11,779 nucleotides of DNA from Microcaldota archaeon (GTDB lineage Archaea > Micrarchaeota > Micrarchaeia > Micrarchaeales > Micrarchaeaceae): positions 1 to 11,779 of the forward strand of contig JAJZJI010000030.1 of NCBI GenBank assembly GCA_021828345.1, written 5' to 3'. The notes under the pieces were generated by a model. That model saw only the letters and a program-made list of their open reading frames with translations, made no database searches and was not told where the DNA came from. The position numbers and the translations under genes are program-made. Below, piece by piece: positions 6,691 through 11,779 of the stretch. Within the stretch, counting starts at the first letter, position 1. Every line of letters begins with the position of its first letter.

Positions 6691-6910
6691 TGTAATATTG
6701 TAAATAGCTGTTGCAGTAGCATTTAAATAGCTATTTATCTAATTACCTACATTGCATTTTGAGTATGTATGTATTATGAATATAATATTGACGCTTATTC
6801 TGTAACAACCCTATTCTCATCCACCCAAGGCGTATGCGAATGCATGCGCCTTAGAAATGTTCTCTTAGCGTTGCAATCTATATTAATCTGATTGTGTAAT
6901 ATTATATAAT
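6664..6910 (+). other. 247-bp non-coding gap with a G+C-rich hairpin (possible ncRNA or leader)
   Basis: No frame of useful length exists here. Most of the gap is A+T rich, but about 6800-6875 is not. A strong hairpin has AAGGCGTATGC (6827-6837) paired with GCATGCGCCTT (6842-6852), 11 pairs with one G-U, and a GAAT loop. Outside it, CAACCCTA (6806-6813) can pair with TAGCGTTG (6866-6873) apart from one mismatch, making a longer stem with an internal loop of about 13 nt on each side. ATTTAAATA (6720-6728) could serve as an upstream TATA box. CTATATTA (6879-6886), about 26 nt before the hel308 ATG, would give a leaderless hel308 mRNA. I could not assign it to a known RNA family. Confidence 0.35.
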
Positions 6911-9067
6911 ATGGATGTGTCTACTCTTAAAGGAAGAATACCAAACGAGATATTAGAGGCGCTTAGAGCGCGCGGCATAACGAAGCTAACGCCACCACAA
7001 TCATTGGCTATTGAACATGGACTGCTTAGTGGCAATAATATAGTTGTAGCATCCCCAACAGCAAGCGGAAAAACATTAATAGCTGAAATCGCAGCAATAA
7101 ATTCTATAATTAGAACGGCTAAAAAGGCAATATATATAGCGCCACTGCGCGCTCTTGCCAGCGAAAAGTATAACGAATTTAAAATAGCATATCCTTATAT
7201 AAAATCATCAATCTCAATAGGAGATCTTGATGCAAATGATCAACGGTTATCTAGTTATGATCTGATTTTTACTTCTACCGAGAAATTTGATAGTATAATG
7301 AGGCATGGTGCAGATTGGATCGGTGATATCGGTTGCGTAATATTCGATGAGGTTCATATGATAGGCGAGCTATCCCGTGGCCCTACGCTAGAACTTCTTA
7401 TAACAAAGATTAAGGAGACAACAAATGCTCAGATACTTGCGCTTAGTGCAACTATCGGCAATGCACGCGAGGTTGCAAATTGGTTAAAAGCTGAACTTGT
7501 GGAAAGTAATTATAGACCTGTGGTCTTAAAGCGCGGAATTATTTATAAAAATAATATATACTATCATACAGAGACTAACAAAAGCATTATGCATAATGTG
7601 GATAAAATAGAGGATATTGGTGAGATAGAGCATTTAATTGGAAAGAGCGCTCAGCCCGAGGCTAATGTTCTTGAAGATACGCTATCACGCTCAAAACAAT
7701 TGTTAATATTCTATTCTACGCGAAGAAATGCAGAGGCGGGAGCGCTGCGACTATCAAAGATAACAGAAAAGCTGCTATCAAGCGATGAACATAAGCAATT
7801 ATCAGAGCTTAGTGATAACATACTTAATGTGCTCGATACTCCTACTGAGCAGTGTAAAAAACTTGCAGCATCAATTAAGAGCGGCATCGCATTTCATCAT
7901 GCTGGTATGTTAAATTCGCAGCGCGCGATGGTTGAGGAGGCTTTTAATAAAAATATAATAAAAGCATTATGTGCAACTACCACATTGTCTATGGGTATAA
8001 ATATACCCGCAAATACCGTTCTAATAAAGGATATACATAGATATGATGGAAATGGAAGCTCATTACTGGGCATAAATGAGGTAACGCAGCTATTCGGAAG
8101 AGCTGGGAGGCCAAAATTTGACACAGAGGGTAGGGCATTTATCATCGCCTCTTCAGAGGAGATGCTTTTAAGATTGGAGAACGAATACATGAATAATGCA
8201 TTAGAGCCAATAGATTCAAGTATTGGGATAGCACCGGTATTAAGAACGCATATACTCTCATTTATTGCGGAAAATTTTTTAAATAGTGAAGAATCAATAA
8301 ACAAATTCATCTCAAAGACATTCTATGGACACCAATATAAGGATCTGCGTGCAATTAACGAAATAATACATAACATAATAGAGGAGCAAATAGGATGGGA
8401 CTTTATAGAAAACAAAGAAGGATATTTAAAAGCCACAAAATTGGGTAGTAGAATAAGCCAGTTATATATAGATCCATTATCCGCTAAATGGATAATAGAT
8501 GCGCTTATGCAAAAGCGCGATATTATAGGCAATTTGTTCATGATAACAAATACAATAGAGATGCGCCCATATGTTAAGGCTACAGATGATTCTACTGATT
8601 TGTATATGTTATATATAAATAAAATGAGGCGTAATGTATTTGGGGATGGCATGCAGATGGATTATGGTATATACGATCCGGAGCGTGCATTTAGCACCGC
8701 AATAATGTTAAATGATTGGTTAGAGGAGCAGCATGAGAGCAAAATTGTTACAAAGTATGCTACAACGCCAGGCGCTCTATATACAAAGTTAAATAATGCG
8801 GAATGGATTTTGCATTCTGCAATAGAAATAGCGCGCCAGCTGCATATAAGTGTGCATGATCTATCAAATCTTAACGTAAGGTTAAGATATGGAATAAAAG
8901 AGGAGCTACTTGATTTAGTGAGACTTGAGCAGATAGGAAGGGTTAGGGCGCGCCAGCTCTTTAATAATGGCATAACAAATGTCAATACACTTAGAAACAA
9001 TAGAGATAGGGCTGCTGCAATACTAGGAAAGGAAATAACTGCAAGGATTTTTAAGCAATTTGAATAA
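6911..9067 (+). CDS. hel308: Hel308/Hjm family superfamily 2 DNA helicase
   Basis: This ATP-dependent 3'-5' DNA helicase of the Ski2-like group (718 residues, family about 690-720) acts at stalled replication forks and in recombination repair. It has the Q-motif LTPPQ (26-30), Walker A ASPTASGKT (47-55), APLRALASEK (77-86), DEVH (146-149) and SAT (179-181). HHAGM follows at 329-333, then TTTLSMGINIPA (356-367) and motif VI QLFGRAGRP (393-401). Next come a winged-helix region and the helical ratchet domain. A helix-hairpin-helix is visible near the C-terminus (LVRLEQIGRVRARQLFNNGI, about 670-689). No residue loss is seen in the motifs. The gene is likely transcribed alone and leaderless, and it ends 7 nt before a transposon-end-like hairpin. 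Confidence 0.95.
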   Translation: MDVSTLKGRIPNEILEALRARGITKLTPPQSLAIEHGLLSGNNIVVASPTASGKTLIAEIAAINSIIRTAKKAIYIAPLRALASEKYNEFKIAYPYIKSSISIGDLDANDQRLSSYDLIFTSTEKFDSIMRHGADWIGDIGCVIFDEVHMIGELSRGPTLELLITKIKETTNAQILALSATIGNAREVANWLKAELVESNYRPVVLKRGIIYKNNIYYHTETNKSIMHNVDKIEDIGEIEHLIGKSAQPEANVLEDTLSRSKQLLIFYSTRRNAEAGALRLSKITEKLLSSDEHKQLSELSDNILNVLDTPTEQCKKLAASIKSGIAFHHAGMLNSQRAMVEEAFNKNIIKALCATTTLSMGINIPANTVLIKDIHRYDGNGSSLLGINEVTQLFGRAGRPKFDTEGRAFIIASSEEMLLRLENEYMNNALEPIDSSIGIAPVLRTHILSFIAENFLNSEESINKFISKTFYGHQYKDLRAINEIIHNIIEEQIGWDFIENKEGYLKATKLGSRISQLYIDPLSAKWIIDALMQKRDIIGNLFMITNTIEMRPYVKATDDSTDLYMLYINKMRRNVFGDGMQMDYGIYDPERAFSTAIMLNDWLEEQHESKIVTKYATTPGALYTKLNNAEWILHSAIEIARQLHISVHDLSNLNVRLRYGIKEELLDLVRLEQIGRVRARQLFNNGITNVNTLRNNRDRAAAILGKEITARIFKQFE

Positions 9068-9071
9068 CGCT

Positions 9072-9112
9072 ATCTGACATCCTCCCACGATTGAAAGTCG
9101 TGGGCTTTCTGC
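9072..9112 (-). mobile_element. Solo IS200/IS605-like terminal hairpin (relic or MITE-type end)
   Basis: On plus the segment reads TGACATCCTCCC at 9075-9086. The hairpin CCCACGATT (9084-9092) pairs with AGTCGTGGG (9096-9104), nine pairs with one G-U and a GAA loop, followed by CTTTCTGCT. The combination TGACATCCTCCC plus a short G+C hairpin with a GAA-type loop is the look of the end lying downstream of tnpB in many archaeal IS200/IS605 elements. There tnpB would be read on the minus strand toward this end. No transposase or tnpB frame is present here, so only the end remains, 7 nt after the hel308 stop. The hairpin plus T-rich tail may instead serve as a hel308 terminator. Confidence 0.45.
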
Positions 9113-9130
9113 TAATCATTCTGTAAAGAG

Positions 9131-9138
9131 TATTTATT
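9131..9138 (+). promoter_or_regulatory. TATA-like element and ribosome binding site of the histone gene
   Basis: TATTTATT lies about 26 nt before a predicted transcription start near 9160. GGTG at 9163-9166 is a Shine-Dalgarno core five nucleotides before the histone ATG at 9172. Confidence 0.4.
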
Positions 9139-9171
9139 GCTTTCTTTGAATATACTACTATTGGTGTTATA

Positions 9172-9369
9172 ATGTACATATCAGAGAATACTATTAGGCG
9201 TATACTAAAGGATGCTGGTGCCATGCGTGTGAGTGATGGTGCAATAAAGGAATTTCGCAAGCATCTTGAGAAACGCTCATTTGAAATCGCGCAAAAATCG
9301 GTGCGACTATCAAAACATGCAAAACGCAAGACTGTGGACTCTTCAGATATACGTCTAGCAATCAATTAA
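9172..9369 (+). CDS. Archaeal histone
   Basis: This minimal histone-fold protein (65 residues, family 65-70) wraps and compacts DNA as dimers and larger assemblies. The helix 1 region IRRILKDAGAMRVSDGAIKE is followed by the long central helix (about 26-50, ending in ...RLSKHAKRKTV). The diagnostic loop and helix 3, RKTVDSSDIRLAI, follow. There is no tail at either end. The start is fixed by the GGTG ribosome binding site and by the normal short N-terminus. It has its own likely promoter between the solo hairpin and the start codon, and it converges with the BofA-like gene 25 bp away. Confidence 0.95.
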   Translation: MYISENTIRRILKDAGAMRVSDGAIKEFRKHLEKRSFEIAQKSVRLSKHAKRKTVDSSDIRLAIN

Positions 9370-9394
9370 TATAAATCGGGAAATATTTAGCATT

Positions 9395-9676
9395 CTATAA
9401 GGGAACTGCTAATAGTTTTAATAATATTATTGTTCCTACTGCTGGAAGACCAAATAGTGCTATTGGTATGAATAAACCTAAAGAGAGCATAATCCCAAGT
9501 CCTAGCGCATAATTTAATACAAAGAATGCAACAACTCCAAGCACACTATTTATGATTATTCCAAAAATCAGCTTTAATATAGATCTGCCTAATTTTATTA
9601 CTATAAACAGAACAAGTGCTATTGCAAGTATTATAACAACTTCACTTATTAATCCACTCGCAATGCTAAATACCAT
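9395..9676 (-). CDS. BofA-like integral membrane protein
   Basis: This 93-residue protein is almost entirely hydrophobic, with three or four membrane segments (about 8-27, 31-55, 58-75 and 76-92). The segment LGRSILKLIFGIIINSVLGVVAFFVLN, and the later LPAVGTIILLKLL, resemble the BofA family. In Bacillus, BofA restrains processing of pro-sigma-K by its membrane protease. Archaea lack sigma-K, so archaeal relatives must do something else, and their role is unknown. It follows spt4 by 55 nt on the same strand. An ATATATTA-like element about 26 nt before the ATG could give it its own leaderless transcript. The family call is by pattern, not by search. Confidence 0.7.
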   Translation of the reverse strand: MVFSIASGLISEVVIILAIALVLFIVIKLGRSILKLIFGIIINSVLGVVAFFVLNYALGLGIMLSLGLFIPIALFGLPAVGTIILLKLLAVPL

Positions 9677-9731
9677 AATATAGAATATATAAAAAATAAT
9701 ATATTACTATCTAAGAATTTGTGGCAATATT

Positions 9732-9923
9732 CTACTTTACATCTATTGCGAATGTGCTGTTTATGTTTATATTCAATTTTTGGGCGATGGTAGATTTTTC
9801 AAAATTGAGTATGACTACGTAACTATTCCATTTATTTGTGAGATCCTTTGAGCCGCAGATAGGACATACACTGCCATGGCTAAGCACCATCCCACAGCTT
9901 CTACAAGCTTTTTCTTCTGTCAT
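9732..9923 (-). CDS. spt4: Transcription elongation factor Spt4 (RNA polymerase subunit E'')
   Basis: This small zinc protein (63 residues from ATG 9923) pairs with Spt5/NusG and promotes RNA polymerase processivity. Two knuckles, CRSC near the N-terminus and CPIC ten residues later, bind zinc. They are followed by the family core (NKWNSYVVILNFEKSTIAQKL) and the ending FAIDVK. GATGAT, one mismatch from the GGTGAT Shine-Dalgarno, sits four nucleotides before ATG 9923. I therefore prefer it to the ATG at 9932, which would add three residues. It lies just after rpoE1 on the same strand, the classic archaeal rpoE1-spt4 pairing. Confidence 0.93.
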   Translation of the reverse strand: MTEEKACRSCGMVLSHGSVCPICGSKDLTNKWNSYVVILNFEKSTIAQKLNININSTFAIDVK

Positions 9924-9938
9924 ATATATCATCTATAA

Positions 9939-10550
9939 TTATTTTGCACCCTTCTGGAATTTTCCAGATCCAGAGCCACCTGATGGTTTGCCATGTCTGT
10001 TTTGCATTGGTCTTGATGGTGATTTTACCCAGCCTGGTTTACCCAGTCCATCGGGCTTCATTGTAAGTGCTATCTTTGAATCCTTTACGGAATTCTTCAT
10101 GCTAACCGTTGATATCTTGGCATATACTATATCGCCCTTTTTTAATGATATCTTTTTTTGCTTGGAGACAAATGATTGTGTTTTTCTATCAAATGATAAA
10201 AATTCATTTGCTATTTGGGATACATGTACAAGACCATCCATTGGGCCTATACGTACAAAAGCGCCGAAATCAACAAGTTCGGTCACCTCACCACATACAA
10301 TCTCTTCAACTTTCGGCATAAATGCCAAAACCTCAAACTGCGCCTCATGGTGCGTTGTAGGGTCTCCTGGGAGTATTAGCCCATCGCTTATACTGCTGAC
10401 GTTAAATATGGCTACTATAAGTCCCATGTCCTTATCTATCTTACCCTCATACTTTCTCTGTAAAACCTCTTTTGCAACCGATTCAATATCTCTGTCAAAT
10501 TCTGTCGGAGGTAGTGCAAAGGTATCTTTTATAGTGTATACATTATACAT
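9939..10550 (-). CDS. rpoE1: RNA polymerase subunit RpoE1 (Rpb7 homologue)
   Basis: This stalk subunit of archaeal RNA polymerase (203 residues) pairs with RpoF, helps open promoters and binds nascent RNA. The N-terminal tip domain (about 1-78) starts MYNVYTIKDTFALPP, the family start, and contains LQRKYEGKIDKDMGLIVAI. The S1/OB domain (about 82-165) contains GEVTELVDFGAFVRIGPMDG and LVHVSQIANEF. The last 35 residues (from about GKPGWV) are a Gly/Ser/Lys-rich, probably disordered tail, longer than in most archaeal homologues. The ATG is preceded by GGTGA (10561-10557) at normal spacing. It follows the PIN gene by 20 nt and precedes spt4, a conserved archaeal order. Confidence 0.96.
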   Translation of the reverse strand: MYNVYTIKDTFALPPTEFDRDIESVAKEVLQRKYEGKIDKDMGLIVAIFNVSSISDGLILPGDPTTHHEAQFEVLAFMPKVEEIVCGEVTELVDFGAFVRIGPMDGLVHVSQIANEFLSFDRKTQSFVSKQKKISLKKGDIVYAKISTVSMKNSVKDSKIALTMKPDGLGKPGWVKSPSRPMQNRHGKPSGGSGSGKFQKGAK

Positions 10551-10570
10551 AAAACTTCACCATATATGCA

Positions 10571-10963
10571 TCAAATTGGATTTAAAAACAATCTAAGTGT
10601 TCCATTCTTAGTTAATTTTAATACGGATATACCCTTAAAGCGCAGACGCATAGATAATTCCGTATCATTTGTAACTACAATATCATTTTTTTTGGAACTT
10701 CTAAGTATCCAATTGTCAACATTTGTATTTATATTATAAACCTTAAGCTTTTTAGACTTTAACACTAAAAGTGCAAATCTGGCTATTGCGCCGTTTTTAC
10801 CATTTTTGTGCGAAATTCCTGTTAATTCTGATATAACACCAGCGGATATGGCAATTTTACTACCGTAAAACTTATCCTCTATAATTTGAAATATATCTTT
10901 TTTGTATTCAAAACCAAAGAGTATGGAGCTTGTATCAACAATAATGCGCCTTTCTAGTTCCAA
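10571..10963 (-). CDS. PIN-domain ribonuclease, Fcf1/Utp24-like
   Basis: This single PIN domain (130 residues from TTG 10963) is the type commonly encoded next to rpoE1-spt4 in archaea and related to the rRNA-processing nuclease Fcf1/Utp24. Counted from the GTG at 10969, the acidic metal-binding set is visible: Asp12 in RIIVDTSSIL, Glu48 in VISELTGI, Asp85 in NVDNWIL and Asp102 in VVTNDTEL. No antitoxin gene is adjacent, so a housekeeping RNase is more likely than a VapC toxin. Start choice: GGTG (10972-10969) is five nucleotides before TTG 10963, the spacing used by its neighbours. A GTG at 10969 is also open but overlaps that motif. The substrate is unproven. Confidence 0.87.
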   Translation of the reverse strand: MELERRIIVDTSSILFGFEYKKDIFQIIEDKFYGSKIAISAGVISELTGISHKNGKNGAIARFALLVLKSKKLKVYNINTNVDNWILRSSKKNDIVVTNDTELSMRLRFKGISVLKLTKNGTLRLFLNPI

Positions 10964-11011
10964 TATCACACCAGTAACTAATCTATTATTGTGCTACAAT
11001 GGTATTTTACA

Positions 11012-11019
11012 TATAAATA
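11012..11019 (-). promoter_or_regulatory. TATA box of the PIN-rpoE1-spt4 unit
   Basis: The sequence reads TATTTATA on minus. Transcription should begin near 10989, giving a leader of about 25 nt before the PIN start. No strong TATA element is seen inside the short gaps before rpoE1 and spt4, which supports one transcript. Confidence 0.5.
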
Positions 11020-11075
11020 GCTTCCTTGATTAATAATCTTTTATTGCGTAAATAAAAATATTAAGAAAGAAATAA

Positions 11076-11115
11076 GAATATAAAAAATATAAGTAAGAAT
11101 ATTATAATAAGTGAT
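11076..11115 (+). promoter_or_regulatory. AT-rich promoter and GTGAT ribosome binding site of the CoA-binding gene
   Basis: GAATATAAAAAATATAAG (11076-11093) holds a TATA-like element with a predicted start near 11108. GTGAT at 11111-11115, complementary to the 16S rRNA 3' end, is five nucleotides before ATG 11121. The exact TATA position is ambiguous because the whole stretch is A+T. Confidence 0.33.
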
Positions 11116-11120
11116 TTAAT

Positions 11121-11543
11121 ATGGATATTTTAGAAGCTAGATTAAATGCACAGATAATGATTAAGACCGCCAAAATCTTACTTGTTGTGGGCTGCTCACG
11201 TACAGAGGGGAAACCCTCTCATGATGTTCCAAAATACTTACTAGATAATAATTATAAAATAATACCCGTTAATCCAAATGCGACTAGCATCTTTGGAGAG
11301 CGATCATATAAATCTATTGACGAGGTTAATATTTCTGCAGATTTAGTTTTGGTTTTCAGGCCATCAGAAGAGGCACTAGATATAGTGAAGAATGCGTATA
11401 AAAAAGGCATAAAAATGGCATGGTTGCAGGAGGGAATATTTAGTGAGGAGGCCGAGCATTTTGCAAAAGATCACAATATGCTATTTGTTATGGATAAATG
11501 TATGATGAAAGAGCATTATAGACTGTCATTGTCTAATCAATAA
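11121..11543 (+). CDS. CoA-binding protein, YccU type
   Basis: This 140-residue single-domain protein with a Rossmann-like fold is related to the CoA-binding domain of succinyl-CoA synthetase. The N-terminal ILLVVGCSRTEGKPSHDVPKYL contains the nucleotide-binding turn. It is followed by the family YKIIPVNPNA and IFGERSYKSI, then ADLVLVFRPSEEA, then MAWLQEGIFSEEAEHFA. The C-terminal signature MDKCMMKEHYRL is characteristic. Members bind CoA or acyl-CoA, and no enzymatic role is established for the stand-alone form. The start is fixed by the GTGAT motif. Its 3' end overlaps the convergent DUF488 gene by 11 bp. Confidence 0.92.
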   Translation: MDILEARLNAQIMIKTAKILLVVGCSRTEGKPSHDVPKYLLDNNYKIIPVNPNATSIFGERSYKSIDEVNISADLVLVFRPSEEALDIVKNAYKKGIKMAWLQEGIFSEEAEHFAKDHNMLFVMDKCMMKEHYRLSLSNQ

Positions 11544-11779
11544 TTTCTATTTTTTTGTTGCCTATCATCTTGCGTAATAAGTGTATTCGGCTGCGTAAAA
11601 CCTCTGCGAGTACAATAGCATTATTGTGCTGCTTGTCTGAAGTTGCGTATACAAATGTAACAATATCGGAATTTATTATATGCTCCATTAATTTTTCAAC
11701 AGCTATATTCCTATCAAGCTCTTTTTTATATTTTTTTGAAAAAGCGTCACATCGTTTAGGATCATGTGAAAACCATTTT
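11533..11779 (-). CDS. DUF488-family protein, 3' part only (runs off the window)
   Basis: An open frame of 81 codons enters from the right edge on minus and ends in TAG at 11535-11533. It begins KWFSHDPKRCDAFSKKYKKEL, then DIVTFVYATSDKQHNNAIVLAEVL, and ends IGNKKIEIID. The W-F-x-H-D-P block and the [VT]-x-x-YA-x-x-D-x-x-HNNA-x-VL block are the C-terminal hallmarks of DUF488 (YeaO-like) proteins, small domains of unknown function. The family is usually about 115-130 residues, so roughly the N-terminal third is outside the window. The last 11 bp overlap the CoA-binding gene in the opposite direction. Confidence 0.8.
   Translation of the reverse strand, partial: KWFSHDPKRCDAFSKKYKKELDRNIAVEKLMEHIINSDIVTFVYATSDKQHNNAIVLAEVLRSRIHLLRKMIGNKKIEIID
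11545..11556 (+). terminator. Oligo-T terminator of the CoA-binding gene
   Basis: TTCTA followed by seven T (11550-11556) begins two bases after the stop codon. It fits an archaeal oligo-T termination signal. It lies inside the coding end of the opposing DUF488 gene. Confidence 0.4.

Noticed and set aside
6827..6852. The hairpin as a rho-independent-type terminator of the TBP gene
   Set aside because: It is 164 bp after the stop and is not followed by a T run. Archaeal termination does not need hairpins.
6855..6895. Box C/D guide RNA
   Set aside because: A CTGA (D-box-like) occurs at 6888-6891, but no RTGATGA C box or internal D'/C' pair lies at suitable distance.
6661..6910. Frameshift or nonsense mutation hiding a second TBP repeat downstream
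   Set aside because: All three plus frames after the stop are closed within a few codons, and none contains IVAS, FPG, SGK or TGAK-like blocks. This is a clean end, not a broken long gene.
7897..8310. Minus-strand open frame of 137 codons inside hel308
   Set aside because: It is antisense to helicase motifs HHAGM through GRAGR. It has no ribosome binding site and no family resemblance.
9838..10596. Plus-strand open frame of 252 codons
   Set aside because: It lies antisense to rpoE1 and spt4, whose families are certain. The translation has no domain features and reflects a long shadow frame.
1..11779. CRISPR array, tRNA genes or complete insertion sequence
   Set aside because: No regularly spaced repeats, no cloverleaf with a GTTCGA-type T loop and no transposase frame were seen on either strand.

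Overview
The window is AT-rich archaeal DNA. It carries archaeal-type glutamyl-tRNA synthetase, ribosomal protein L21e, fibrillarin, the Hel308 helicase, a histone, Spt4, the RpoE (Rpb7) subunit, a TATA-binding protein and what looks like an archaeal RNase P RNA. A single short histone, very compact gene packing, GGTG-type ribosome binding sites and several shortened or odd housekeeping genes would fit a small-genome lineage of the DPANN or ARMAN type. That placement is inference, because no rRNA is present. There is no CRISPR array, no tRNA and no complete mobile element.

Layout. At the left edge (1-~118, minus) is the 5' part of a probable RNase P RNA, downstream of argS (minus). A divergent promoter region separates argS from a plus-strand pair: a secreted, Asn-rich, sequon-dense protein overlapping gltX by one base. 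gltX converges with a minus-strand unit read as L21e, then fibrillarin, then a zinc-ribbon/helical protein of unknown function. Facing L21e across a divergent promoter is a TATA-binding protein gene with only ONE of the usual two repeats. A 247-bp gap follows, containing a strong G+C-rich hairpin and possible extra pairing. Next is hel308, ending at a solo hairpin that resembles an IS200/IS605-type transposon end, then a histone gene. On the minus strand follows a set read as PIN nuclease, rpoE1, spt4, then a BofA-like membrane protein. At the right edge a CoA-binding (YccU-type) gene on plus converges and overlaps by 11 bp with the 3' part of a DUF488-type gene on minus, which runs off the window.

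Functionally this is an information-processing neighbourhood: tRNA charging (argS, gltX), RNA processing and modification (RNase P, fibrillarin, PIN nuclease), ribosome (L21e), transcription (TBP, RpoE1, Spt4), chromatin (histone) and repair (Hel308).

The most striking observation is the 113-residue TBP. It has one complete TBP repeat with both DNA-intercalating Phe positions, then a clean stop, and nothing resembling a second repeat downstream in any frame. If this is the only TBP of the organism, it would have to act as a homodimer, giving a symmetric saddle in place of the asymmetric two-repeat monomer.
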